From the NCBI GenBank assembly GCA_963833835.1, contig CAWHZI010000012.1, forward strand, positions 1 to 64,000: 64,000 nucleotides of DNA, in the 5' to 3' direction. Position 1 is the stretch's first letter. Each line of letters opens with the position of its first letter. Positions 25,589 to 33,774 of this stretch are shown here, piece after piece. Position numbers and translations under genes: made by a program. Under the pieces are notes generated by a model. The model was not told the origin of the DNA and did not search any database. It was given only the letters and a program-made list of their open reading frames with translations. The DNA is from Bog-532 sp963833835. GTDB lineage: Bacteria; Actinomycetota; Actinomycetes; Streptosporangiales; Streptosporangiaceae.

Positions 25589-26086
25589 ATGCCGATCATT
25601 CACCACGTCGGCTACTGGGTCGACGACCTCGACGGCGCGCTGAAGCGGTGGGACCGGGATCTCGGCGTCGGCCCGTTCCAGGTCATCGAGCACGTGCCGT
25701 TCGACTCGTTCGTTCTTACCGTCGACGGCCAGCGGTACGAGGACGTCGTGTTCGACCACTCGGCTGCGTTCGCTGCGTGGGGGCCGATTGTCGCAGAACT
25801 CGGCGAGGTCCACGCGATTGACGACCGCCTCGCTGCTGCCTACGGCGTTGTTCCGGGCGCGGTCAGCCACGTTTCCTGGGTGGTGCCCGACGTGGCGGAG
25901 GAGAGCGCGCGCCTGGCGGGGCTGGGGTGCCGGCTGATCAACACGGCGCGGTCGGGCCCGATCTCGGTCGCCTGGCACGACGGCGGGCCGCTGTTCCCCC
26001 ACCCGATCGAAGTGCACCAGCACAATCACGTCATCGCCGGCATGCACGACCGCCTGGCCGCGCTGCACGCCGCCGGTGACCGCTGA
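25589..26086 (+). CDS. VOC-superfamily protein
   Basis: About 165 residues, beginning IIHHVGYWVDDLDGALKRW (first module with a His ligand) and with the second module around HVSWVVPDVAEESARLAGLG. The ending HPIEVHQHNH resembles the metal-binding Glu/His end of this superfamily. ATG 25589 is ten bases after the upstream stop. It is the third VOC gene in the catabolic region. The substrate is not predictable from sequence. Confidence 0.8.
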   Translation: MPIIHHVGYWVDDLDGALKRWDRDLGVGPFQVIEHVPFDSFVLTVDGQRYEDVVFDHSAAFAAWGPIVAELGEVHAIDDRLAAAYGVVPGAVSHVSWVVPDVAEESARLAGLGCRLINTARSGPISVAWHDGGPLFPHPIEVHQHNHVIAGMHDRLAALHAAGDR

Positions 26087-26124
26087 TGCCACCAGCCGGT
26101 GACCGCTGACGCCCGGGAGCGACC

Positions 26125-27504
26125 ATGCCATCCGCGACCATTCCAGGCTTCACCGGGACCGTGATCAGGCCGGACGACGTCGGTTACGACGCAGCCCGCG
26201 CGATCTGGAACGCCATGCATGACCGCCTGCCGGCCCTGATCGCGCGCCCGCAGTCGGTGCCGGACGTGGTCGCCGCGGTCCGCTACGCGCGCACTGAGGG
26301 CCTGCTGATCGCCGTGCGGGGCGGCGGGCACTCAATGCCCGGGCACAGCGTGTGCGACGACGGCATCGTGATCGACCTGCGCGCACTCAGCCGGGTCCAC
26401 GTGGACCCGCAAGCGCGGAGGGCGAAGGTCGGCGGCGGGACGTTGCTCGGCGAGGTCGACCGGGCCACCCAGGAGCACGGCCTGGTGCTGCCGGCCGGCG
26501 TCGTCTCGCACACGGGCGCGGGCGGCCTGACCCTAGGTGGCGGCGTCGGCCGCCTGATGCGCCGCTTTGGCCTGACCATTGACAGCCTCCGGGCCGCGGA
26601 GGTGGTCACCGCCGACGGCAGGATTCTGCGTGCGTCGGCGGATGAGCACGCCGACCTGTTCTGGGCGCTGCGCGGCGGTGGCGGCAACTTCGGCATCGTT
26701 ACGGAGTTCGAGTTCGCGCTGCACGAGCTGTCGGAGCTCCTGATCCTGGCGACCTTCCACCCGCTGGCGGAGGCGCGCCGGGTGATCGAGCACGGCCGAA
26801 GGGAGATGGGCGATCCCATGGCCCGCGACGAGCTGCTGTGGACGAGCTTCCTGCGGCGCGCCAGCGACGTGCCCTGGATGCCGCCGGCGCTCGTCGGCGC
26901 GCACGGCATCATGTCGCTCGTCGAGTGGTCCGGCGATGCCGCCGACGGCCGGGCCGTGCTGGCCAGGATCCGCGAGGAGTTGCGGCCGGCGGCGAGCGAC
27001 CTGTCGGTCGTGCCCTTCCTGTTCATGCAGACGATCACCGACGACCTGTTCACCCATGGGCTGCGTACCTACATCAAGGCGGGCTTCGCCGGCGACCTGC
27101 CCGACGGGCTGATCGACGTGCTGCTCGAGCGGGCGGCGTCGGTCCGGTCGCCGATCTCGCAGGTTGAGCTGCTGGCGCTTGGCGGCGCGATCGCGCGGGT
27201 CGACTCCCGCGCGACAGCATTCCCGTTCCGCCAGGCGCGCTGGCTGATCAACATTCCGGCCACCTGGCGTGACGCCGCCGACGATGAGTGCGAGATCGCC
27301 TGGGCGCGCGCGACCTACGCCGCCGTCAAGCCGTACCTCAGCGAAGGCAACTACGTGAATTTCATGGGTGACGACGAGGACGACACGGCCGCGGGCGCAT
27401 ACGGGCACATCATCGAGCGCCTGCGGCAAATCAAATCGGTCTACGACCCGGACAACGTCTTCCGGCTCAACCAGAACATCCAGCCTGCTCCGGCCGCGCC
27501 ATGA
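26125..27504 (+). CDS. FAD-binding oxidoreductase, BBE-like, predicted monocovalent flavin
   Basis: A 459-residue PCMH/BBE oxidase. The FAD domain has the covalent-His motif RGGGHSMPGHS, GGLTLGGGVGRLMRR and a BBE C-terminal YVNFMGDDEDD ... VYDPDNVFRLNQNI. The position that carries Cys in bicovalent relatives is VVSHTG here, so only the histidyl link is expected, unlike the paralogue at 7009-8403. It follows the VOC gene by 38 bases and overlaps the methyltransferase gene by ATGA. Confidence 0.92.
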   Translation: MPSATIPGFTGTVIRPDDVGYDAARAIWNAMHDRLPALIARPQSVPDVVAAVRYARTEGLLIAVRGGGHSMPGHSVCDDGIVIDLRALSRVHVDPQARRAKVGGGTLLGEVDRATQEHGLVLPAGVVSHTGAGGLTLGGGVGRLMRRFGLTIDSLRAAEVVTADGRILRASADEHADLFWALRGGGGNFGIVTEFEFALHELSELLILATFHPLAEARRVIEHGRREMGDPMARDELLWTSFLRRASDVPWMPPALVGAHGIMSLVEWSGDAADGRAVLARIREELRPAASDLSVVPFLFMQTITDDLFTHGLRTYIKAGFAGDLPDGLIDVLLERAASVRSPISQVELLALGGAIARVDSRATAFPFRQARWLINIPATWRDAADDECEIAWARATYAAVKPYLSEGNYVNFMGDDEDDTAAGAYGHIIERLRQIKSVYDPDNVFRLNQNIQPAPAAP

Positions 27505-28358
27505 GCGGCGGGGTGGCACCCGGGCCCAGCGGACCGGCCCCGGCCGCGGGCTCCGACGGCGGATTGCCGGTCACTGCCGCCGCAGCGGTCCAGCGCCGTC
27601 TCTGGGGCACCAACCCGCGTGCGTGGGCGGACCTGGCCGAGGCACACAACCGGCCGCTGTTCGAGGCGGTGCTCGACGCCGCGGGCGTCGGCCGGGCCAC
27701 TCGGGTGCTGGACGTGGGCTGCGGTTCCGGGCTCGCGCTGGTCCTGGCCGCCCAGCGAGGTGCGGTGCCCAACGGCCTGGACATCAGCCCGGGCCTGCTG
27801 GGGATAGCCCGCGAGCGGCTTCCGGACGCCGACCTGCGCGCGGGCGACATGGAGTTCTTGCCGTTCGGCGACACCGCGTTCGACGCGGTGCTCGGCGTCA
27901 ACGCGTTCCAGTTCGCTGGCGACCCGCGGCGCGCGCTGCGTGAAGCGGCCCGTGTCCTGCGCCCAGGCGGCCGCGTCGTGGCCAGTCTGTTCGCGGAGCC
28001 GGAGCGTTCCGAGGGAACGGCGGTGCACGAGGCGATGAGCGCGCTCATCCCGCCCGAGCGGACAGGCGACCACGCCCCGTACGCTCTCTCTGCGCCGGGT
28101 AACCTCGAGGCCGCCCTGGCCGATTCCGGCTTGCGGGTACGGGGCGACGGCGAAGTCGTATGCAGCTGGCGCTACGCGTCGATGGCCGATGCCGTCGAAG
28201 GCCTCCTCTGCTCCGCGGGCGGCGCCCGGTCCAGGGAAGCGGCAGGGGAGCACGCGGTCCGCGACGTCCTGCAGCGTGTCCTCGCGCAGTTCCAGGATCC
28301 GCAGACCGGGGTCGTCACCATGGAAAATACGTTCCGGTGGGTAGCGGCATGCCGGTGA
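27501..28358 (+). CDS. class I SAM-dependent methyltransferase
   Basis: A 285-residue methyltransferase with motif I VLDVGCGSGLAL (near residues 70-81), an Asp ending motif II (GLDIS) and motif III-like ARVLRPGGRVVASLF. The N-terminal 30 residues are Pro/Gly/Ala-rich and probably disordered. Start overlaps the flavin-oxidase stop (ATGA). It is the last gene of the array before a strong hairpin. O- or C-methylation of a phenolic intermediate, or detoxification, is possible; the substrate is unknown. Confidence 0.88.
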   Translation: MSGGVAPGPSGPAPAAGSDGGLPVTAAAAVQRRLWGTNPRAWADLAEAHNRPLFEAVLDAAGVGRATRVLDVGCGSGLALVLAAQRGAVPNGLDISPGLLGIARERLPDADLRAGDMEFLPFGDTAFDAVLGVNAFQFAGDPRRALREAARVLRPGGRVVASLFAEPERSEGTAVHEAMSALIPPERTGDHAPYALSAPGNLEAALADSGLRVRGDGEVVCSWRYASMADAVEGLLCSAGGARSREAAGEHAVRDVLQRVLAQFQDPQTGVVTMENTFRWVAACR

Positions 28359-28403
28359 AAGCCCGCCGTGCTGAGCGGCTGCCGAAAATCGTGGGCTATG
28401 CCG

Positions 28404-28438
28404 CGCCTCCGGCCGGGCCGCCCGCGCGGCCGGAGGCG
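28404..28438 (+). terminator. hairpin ending the catabolic plus-strand operon
   Basis: Perfect 12-bp stem, CGCCTCCGGCCG with CGGCCGGAGGCG, around an 11-base loop, 45 bases after the methyltransferase stop. There is no long T run, as is common in GC-rich actinobacteria. Confidence 0.6.
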
Positions 28439-28492
28439 TGGCCCGTTTGCTGGTAATGTGCACCCGATCCGGGCCGCGTACCGTCCCGGGGC

Positions 28493-28566
28493 GGGGCGGT
28501 AGCTCAGCCGGTTAGAGCAGCGGACTCATAATCCGCCGGTCGTGGGTTCGAGCCCCACCCGCCCCA
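28493..28566 (+). tRNA. tRNA with CAU anticodon (Met or lysidine-type Ile2)
   Basis: A full cloverleaf can be folded: acceptor GGGGCGG/CCGCCCC, D stem GCTC/GAGC, anticodon stem GCGGA/TCCGC with loop CTCATAA (anticodon CAT at 28527-28529), T stem GTGGG/CCCAC with TTCGAGC loop, discriminator A. CCA is not fully encoded. A CAU anticodon fits elongator Met or Ile2; the sequence alone does not settle which. Its 3' part is repeated at 33005-33035. Confidence 0.93.
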
Positions 28567-28569
28567 CCC
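28539..28569 (+). repeat. left att-like copy: tRNA 3' end
   Basis: The last 31 bases, from the tRNA variable loop to just past its 3' end, match 33005-33035 at 29 of 31 positions. tRNA 3' ends are the classic attachment sites of tyrosine-integrase elements. Confidence 0.7.
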
Positions 28570-28660
28570 TGATCTATGTAATCTCATCCCGCCCCGCACA
28601 TCCCGCCCCGCACATCCCGCGCCGCCGCCGGCCGATCTCAGCACGTACTCGGCAAAGCCG

Positions 28661-28692
28661 CGTGCGAGGGCCGTTTGGACGGCCCTCGCACG
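28661..28692 (+). terminator. hairpin downstream of the tRNA
   Basis: Perfect 14-bp stem, CGTGCGAGGGCCGT with ACGGCCCTCGCACG, around TTGG and followed by TTACTCC. The rest of 28570-28862 shows no convincing gene. Confidence 0.75.
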
Positions 28693-28862
28693 TTACTCCA
28701 CGGCGACGCGTGACCCAGGCGGGCGCCATGCGCGGCTTATGGCTCCTGCAGGTCCAGCCGCCGATACGTGACCTGGCTACTGGATGACCTTCACCGTGAT
28801 CGACGCTCCCGCGCCCGCCGCGCTGATCTCGATCTCCGCCGCCGTGGTGCCTTTTGCGGCGT

Positions 28863-30125
28863 TCACGACGTCGCGCCTGGCGGCGGATCATTGGGGGCTA
28901 GGTAGGCGCCGATGGCCCGGAAGATGGGGTCGCTGGAGTTGGTCCAGTTCCCGTGCGCGTCAAAGGCCTGCGGCGCGAAGGTGATGGCCACCGCGATGGC
29001 GATCTTCTCAGACGGAAGGTAGGCCTCTGCTGCTGCGTAGCCGCCGAAACTTGGGGTCTCCACAAGCCACGAGCCCGTACGCACGATGCCGAGCCCGAAG
29101 TTGTAGCTGGTCGTCTGTTTGACGCAGGCGCACCCGGACTGTGTGTGTCCGAAGCCGAGCAGGTTAGGGCCGGTCTGCGCTTGGTAGCTGGATTTCGATA
29201 GGAGGGCGCCGCTGCCGATGCCTTGGGCCGTCTTCGTCATGTCATAGATGTTCGTTGTCTCGGCCGCGCCAGCCGGTGTTGTCCAGGCCGGGTTCCAGGA
29301 GGTGGACTCTTCGTAGAACGGGGTCGCCGGCGGGATCCCTAGGGCGTCCCGTCGTTCGGAGCTGTAGGCGTGCAGTGTCGGACTCGGGATGGCGGCCGTG
29401 GGGGAGGCGACGGTGTTGGTCAGGCCCAGCGGGCGGAGGACGTTCTGGTGCAGCAAGGTGGCCAGGGGCTTACCGCCGGTCATCTGGAGGATCTGGCCGA
29501 GGATCACCATGTTGGTGTGCGCGTAGCCCCAGTTGGTTCCCGGCCGGAAAGACACCGGCTGGGAGAAGGCGATGGACAGGAGTTCAGCATCAGTGAACTG
29601 GTGAAAGGGGTTCTGGTAGAACTCGGCGATGAACTTCGGGTCGGTCACGTAGTCGGGGTATCCCGAGGTCATGTTGGCCAGCATCTTCACGGTGACCTGG
29701 TTGGCCTCGGGCAGCGTCGGCAGCCACCGGGCGACCTTGTCGTTGAGGCTGATCTTGTGCTCGTCGACGAATTTCATCAGCAGCGTGGTCAGGTAGGAGA
29801 AAGCAACTGAGCCGTTGCGGAAGTGCATCGCCGTGGTTGCGGGCACACCGGTCATCGACGTGCCGAACGCTCCGGTGACGACCGGCTTGCCATCGACGGT
29901 GACCCGGAAGATGGCCGCGTTGAGATGATCGGCCACCACAGCCTTCTGAACAATCGCAGCAATGTGCGCGGCCTGATTACTCGGCGTCCCTGATACCACT
30001 GCAGTAGCGGACGAGGCGCCCGCTGCCGCCGACGTGGCGAGTGAAGCGCCGAGCGCCAGCGCAGCCACGCCCACAATCCATGATGTGCGCCGTCGATGCT
30101 TATTTACTCCCATGCGCCTGACCAT
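28863..30125 (-). CDS. secreted serine hydrolase-like (class C beta-lactamase fold) protein lacking the SxxK lysine
   Basis: About 420 residues. ATG 30125 is preceded by GGGAGGAA and opens a signal peptide with a basic start (MVRRMGVNKHRRR), hydrophobic core and Ala-rich cleavage region near residue 36. The fold follows the beta-lactamase/D-Ala-D-Ala carboxypeptidase family: HFRNGSVAFSYLTT where the SxxK nucleophile motif should be, SGYPDY, and WGYAHTN (Tyr201). The motif reads S106-V-A-F109, so the conserved general-base lysine is Phe. It may be a pseudo-enzyme or use altered chemistry. It lies in the tRNA-flanked islet with a kinase/regulator pair. Confidence 0.85.
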   Translation of the reverse strand: MVRRMGVNKHRRRTSWIVGVAALALGASLATSAAAGASSATAVVSGTPSNQAAHIAAIVQKAVVADHLNAAIFRVTVDGKPVVTGAFGTSMTGVPATTAMHFRNGSVAFSYLTTLLMKFVDEHKISLNDKVARWLPTLPEANQVTVKMLANMTSGYPDYVTDPKFIAEFYQNPFHQFTDAELLSIAFSQPVSFRPGTNWGYAHTNMVILGQILQMTGGKPLATLLHQNVLRPLGLTNTVASPTAAIPSPTLHAYSSERRDALGIPPATPFYEESTSWNPAWTTPAGAAETTNIYDMTKTAQGIGSGALLSKSSYQAQTGPNLLGFGHTQSGCACVKQTTSYNFGLGIVRTGSWLVETPSFGGYAAAEAYLPSEKIAIAVAITFAPQAFDAHGNWTNSSDPIFRAIGAYLAPNDPPPGATS

Positions 30126-30363
30126 GATTCCTCCCCGTTTCTGATGAGCGAATCGCTGGGCGCGGGCAGGCCGCCATTGGCCTGCTAGAGCACGCCTCAC
30201 CGCTGGTCGGGGCTGCATATGGGCCGTCGGCACCCCTGGGGGAGACTCTCGCAGCAGCCCCCCAGGCGGTCAATTGACCTGACTGCAGGCACTTGGGCCT
30301 GTACCTAGGTACGGCTCCGGCGGGTAGCTATGTCATCTGCCCGCAACCTCTCCGGGGCGCCCG
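30126..30363. other. intergenic region within the islet
   Basis: 238 bases between the serine-hydrolase-like gene and the response-regulator gene, both on the minus strand. It should carry the promoter of the serine-hydrolase-like gene, but I see no clear operator or hairpin. Confidence 0.4.
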
Positions 30364-31011
30364 TCACGACGAGAGGAAACGGACCACAGCTAGGACGCGA
30401 CGGTGGTCGTCGTCGCTGGGAGGAAGGGCGAGCTCGTCGTAGATGTGGGAAGTGTGCTGCACCACCGCCCGCTCGGACACAGATAGGGCGCGGCCGATGG
30501 CGGCGTTGCTTCGGCCCTCGGCCATAAGCGCCAGCACCTGCTGCTGGCGCGGTGTGAGGCGTCGTAGCGCGTCGTGGGCAGTGCGGGCCCGCGCCAGCAG
30601 TAGCTGCACCACCTGGGGATCGAGTACGGACGCGCCGTGATGCACCCGCCGCAGGTCGTCGCAGAACGCGTGGACGTCACCTATGCGCTGCTTGAGCAGG
30701 TAGCCCACCCCCGCAGTCGGCTGAGCGAGGAGTTCAATGGCGTACCGACGCTGCAGGTGCTGGGAGAGGACCACAACGGGCAAGGTTGGGTGACTCCGGC
30801 GGATGTCCAGCGCCGCCCTTAGTCCCTCGTCGGTGTGCGAAGGCGGCATGCGGATGTCGGTCACCAGCAATTCCGGCTGGTGCAGCTCGACGGCCTGGAC
30901 GAGCTCGTCCGCATCGCTCGCCGCGGCCACCACGTCGAACCCGCCCCGCTCGAGCACGTGTGACAGCCCGGCCCTCAGTAGCGCCTCGTCCTCGCCGATA
31001 ACGATCCGCAT
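30364..31011 (-). CDS. NarL/FixJ-type response regulator
   Basis: A 215-residue protein with an N-terminal receiver (acidic pocket GEDE near residue 7, phosphoacceptor Asp in LLVTDIRMPPS, Lys in LLKQR) and a C-terminal LuxR-type helix-turn-helix (LTPRQQQVLALMAEGRSNAAIGRALSVS). Its start lies 37 bases inside the end of the kinase gene, so kinase and regulator are co-translated partners. Likely targets include the serine-hydrolase-like gene that follows. Confidence 0.92.
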   Translation of the reverse strand: MRIVIGEDEALLRAGLSHVLERGGFDVVAAASDADELVQAVELHQPELLVTDIRMPPSHTDEGLRAALDIRRSHPTLPVVVLSQHLQRRYAIELLAQPTAGVGYLLKQRIGDVHAFCDDLRRVHHGASVLDPQVVQLLLARARTAHDALRRLTPRQQQVLALMAEGRSNAAIGRALSVSERAVVQHTSHIYDELALPPSDDDHRRVLAVVRFLSS

Positions 31012-32720
31012 GGCAGCTCCGCGACGAGGTGGGTGCCGTGACCGAGCGGACTGTCGATCGCCAGTTGGCCCCCGAGGACGTCGACCCGGTCCAGCAGGCC
31101 GCGCAGGCCAGTGCCTGCGCCCGAGGCAGCGCCGCCGACCCCGTCGTCAGCGACCTCGATGAGGAGCTGCGATTCGGTCCTCTCCAGCCGCACGGAGAGC
31201 ATGGTGGCGCCAGCATGCTTGACCGCGTTGGCCAGCGCTTCGGCCACCACGAAGTACGCCGTGCTGCCCACGGTCGGCGACAGTGGTTCCCCGACGTCGA
31301 CCACGACGAGGTTGGTCGGTAGCGGCATGCGGTCGACCAGATCCTCGACCGCGGCCGTCAGCCCGCGCTCGATCAACCCGGCTGGCATCACGGCGTGTAC
31401 CAGCTCGCGCAGGTGGTTTGCGGCGTCATCGATGCCGTTGCGCAGCTGTGTCGCGGCGACGTCAAGATCGGCGGCCGAGCCGGCGTGGCGGAGCTCCTGC
31501 GCCCCGATGGCCAGCAGCACCAGCTCGACCTGGATGCCGTCGTGCAGGTTCTGGGCGATGCGACGGCGCTCACGGTCTCCGGCTTCAACTATCCGGGCGC
31601 GGGAGAGCCGCAACGCGGCCTGGTTGGCGATGAGTTCGGCGGTGAGCCGCTCATTATCGATGGCGATGGCCGCGACGCGGCCGGCCGACTGCACCAGCTC
31701 GGGATCCTCGTTCATCGCCCGGTCGTACACAAGCGCGCCTATGAGGCGGTCGCCCAACGTGATCTCGACGATGCCTCGACCCGTGTCGCCAGGCACCGGC
31801 AGGGAGATCGACTGGCCGAGCGCGTCGACGAAGCGTCGACGCTCGGGCGCCCAGTAGACGACGACGAGGGTCTCATCACCGAGCGTCCGCCGCAGTGCCT
31901 TGACGAGGGGCATCCGCTCCGAGGCGGTGCCTCCCAGCCACGCCCCCAGCTCCGCAACCTCTCCAGTGCGGGCGAACCCGCCTCGGAGCATGGCCAGAAC
32001 GAACGACACCGGTACGCCGGCGAGGAGCACGACCTGGGCGGCGGTGACCCCCAAGAAGGAGAGATTGAACACGGGTTCGATGAGGGGCCCGAGCGGGACC
32101 ACGAGTACGGCCACGATGCCGTACGTGTAAAGCGGGGCGAGCACGCGGCGCTGCTGCGGCGCCGAGTGCCGCAACCGGGCAAACAGCACGACTGCGGTGA
32201 CCAGCATCACGGCAATACCGGCGACACGCTGCAGGTGGAGGCCGAGGGTGACGAGGTCCGGCCGGTCGGCGATCGACAGCACGTCACCGCTCCTCGGCGC
32301 GAACAGGTACTGCGGCGTCTGCAGCCCGAACGTGATCACGAAGGCGGCGACAACGGTGGCGACGGACACGTTGGAGCGCAGCCGCCCCGACGGGAACGCG
32401 TGAAGGAGCCAGACAGCGACGGCCAGGGGACCGGTGGCCAGGATCAGCCCGACTGCCACGAGCGCAGTGACGTCGGTGTTGACCAGTGCGGCCGCGAGCC
32501 ACGCTCCGCCGCTCAGCACGATGATCGCGCCGATGTAGTTGCTCGGTCGCCGCCACCAGGCCGCCAGCCCGGCTGTCAGGTAGACCAGTCCGGCCAACGA
32601 GAACAGCGAGTACAGCCACACCGGGCCCTCAAGCGGCCAGAACAGCGCGATTTCGACGGCGGCAATGCCCACACCGCCTACCCCGAGCAGGAGAAGCGCG
32701 CCGCCAAACGTCCGCGCCAT
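30975..32720 (-). CDS. membrane sensor histidine kinase (NarX/LiaS class)
   Basis: About 580 residues. The N-terminal half has several hydrophobic segments (from GALLLLGVGGVGIAAVEIAL to about residue 240), then a linker, a HisKA_3 dimerization helix with the phospho-acceptor His in NLHDGIQVEL and a HATPase domain (N box EALANAVKHA, G box DDGVGG and GTGLRGLLDRV). The start is uncertain: ATG 32720 is used because hydrophobic sequence begins there, but in-frame GTG 32750 and ATG 32837 also exist and no strong ribosome site decides. It partners with the overlapping response regulator. Confidence 0.88.
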   Translation of the reverse strand: MARTFGGALLLLGVGGVGIAAVEIALFWPLEGPVWLYSLFSLAGLVYLTAGLAAWWRRPSNYIGAIIVLSGGAWLAAALVNTDVTALVAVGLILATGPLAVAVWLLHAFPSGRLRSNVSVATVVAAFVITFGLQTPQYLFAPRSGDVLSIADRPDLVTLGLHLQRVAGIAVMLVTAVVLFARLRHSAPQQRRVLAPLYTYGIVAVLVVPLGPLIEPVFNLSFLGVTAAQVVLLAGVPVSFVLAMLRGGFARTGEVAELGAWLGGTASERMPLVKALRRTLGDETLVVVYWAPERRRFVDALGQSISLPVPGDTGRGIVEITLGDRLIGALVYDRAMNEDPELVQSAGRVAAIAIDNERLTAELIANQAALRLSRARIVEAGDRERRRIAQNLHDGIQVELVLLAIGAQELRHAGSAADLDVAATQLRNGIDDAANHLRELVHAVMPAGLIERGLTAAVEDLVDRMPLPTNLVVVDVGEPLSPTVGSTAYFVVAEALANAVKHAGATMLSVRLERTESQLLIEVADDGVGGAASGAGTGLRGLLDRVDVLGGQLAIDSPLGHGTHLVAELPCGSLSARTRRY

Positions 32721-33004
32721 CGGTGATCGGCGCTCGCCCGCGGCGCTCACTGGCGCACCATCCTGGTGCCGGCGATCCGCGAGGTCCGGCGGCCCAGAAC
32801 ACCCCGACTGGCTACAGGGCTGTGCGCCATCGGCCACCGATCAGTGAGTGACCGGCAGCGACGCTGCGGCCCACGGGGTGTATCCCCGCTGGCGCGGCAG
32901 CAAGGAGACAACAATCAGTATTATCCCCCCGAGACCAGCGCAGCACGAGTGTGCGCCGGGGTGAACTGTGCCAAAGACGATCATGCGGTCGTCGTGGGTC
33001 GTGG

Positions 33005-33035
33005 GTCGTGGGTCCGAGCCCCACCCGCCTCACCC
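33005..33035 (+). repeat. right att-like copy of the tRNA 3' end
   Basis: A partial tRNA 3' end (T arm plus acceptor strand) with two changes relative to 28539-28569. It is directly preceded by a short tandem of GTCGTGGGT units (from about 32988). With the intact tRNA copy it brackets about 4.4 kb. The stretch 32838-33071 otherwise shows no gene. Confidence 0.7.
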
Positions 33036-33071
33036 CGTTCCGGTGGGTGGCGGCATGGCGCCTTGTGCCCG

Positions 33072-33674
33072 TCAGCCCTCGGTCAGGCCGGACGAGACCC
33101 GGGCCAGCGGCAGGAACAGGTCGTCCACGATCTGGGTGATGACCTCGGGCGCGACCGGCTCCATGGTCATCATGACCTCGTGCCGGAACAGGTCGAACGG
33201 GAGCGAGACCACCCGGGCGGGCGGCGTCTTCGGCCCCAGCTCGCCTCGGGCCATGGCCCGGGTCACGATCACGTCCATCACTGATTCGCGGTCACCGAGC
33301 AGTTCCCGCCGCAGCTCGGCCGGCGTCAGGGTCAGGTCCTGGAACTGCGCGCTCAGCCGCATCGACAACACGGCGGCCATGCTGCTGCGCAACGAATTGG
33401 CCCTGGTCAGAAGCGTGATCGTGTCCCCGCGCAGGCTTCCGGTGTCGGGCACCTCGGCATGGGTGACCTCGCCGCGGCGGCGAATCGTGGCCCGCAGCAG
33501 CTCCTCACGGGTCCGCCAGCGCCGGTAGAGCACGGGCTTGCTCGAGTGCGCCCGCTCGGCCACCGCCCCGAACGTGAAGCCGCTCCACCCGCCGGTCTCG
33601 AGCACGTCCCAGGCGGCGTCCAGGATCGCGTCCTCCAGCGCTTGCCCGCGCCGCCGGGAGGCCTTCACGTCCAT
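33072..33674 (-). CDS. TetR-family repressor of the adjacent MFS exporter
   Basis: A 200-residue regulator. The N-terminal HTH (about 12-60) contains ILDAAWDVLETGGWSGFTFGAVAERAHSSKPVLYRRW. The C-terminal domain is of a TetR type with a hydrophobic ligand pocket. It is divergent from an MFS exporter gene, and the shared promoter region carries two TAAGAAAC-type inverted repeats. The likely effector is an exported compound. Confidence 0.92.
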   Translation of the reverse strand: MDVKASRRRGQALEDAILDAAWDVLETGGWSGFTFGAVAERAHSSKPVLYRRWRTREELLRATIRRRGEVTHAEVPDTGSLRGDTITLLTRANSLRSSMAAVLSMRLSAQFQDLTLTPAELRRELLGDRESVMDVIVTRAMARGELGPKTPPARVVSLPFDLFRHEVMMTMEPVAPEVITQIVDDLFLPLARVSSGLTEG

Positions 33675-33689
33675 CAGCCACCTCTTAAA

Positions 33690-33753
33690 TAAGAAACTCT
33701 TTGCGTATCTTATCAGACTGTTCTACGCTAATAAGAAACCAGATAGTTTCTTA
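33690..33753. promoter_or_regulatory. two TetR operators in the TetR/MFS divergent promoter
   Basis: Operator 1: TAAGAAAC (33690-33697), 7-base spacer, GTATCTTA (33705-33712), one mismatch. Operator 2: TAAGAAAC (33732-33739), 6-base spacer, GTTTCTTA (33746-33753), perfect. One lies next to each gene start. Confidence 0.75.
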
Positions 33754-33774
33754 AGGAGAGGCGAGGAGAGAGCA

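Noticed and set aside
28784..28984. Short plus-strand frame at the end of the serine-hydrolase-like gene
   Set aside because: Mostly antisense to that gene, without ribosome site or recognizable product.
28570..33004. Integrase or transposase inside the tRNA-flanked islet
   Set aside because: All frames were read; only kinase, regulator and serine-hydrolase-like genes are supported.
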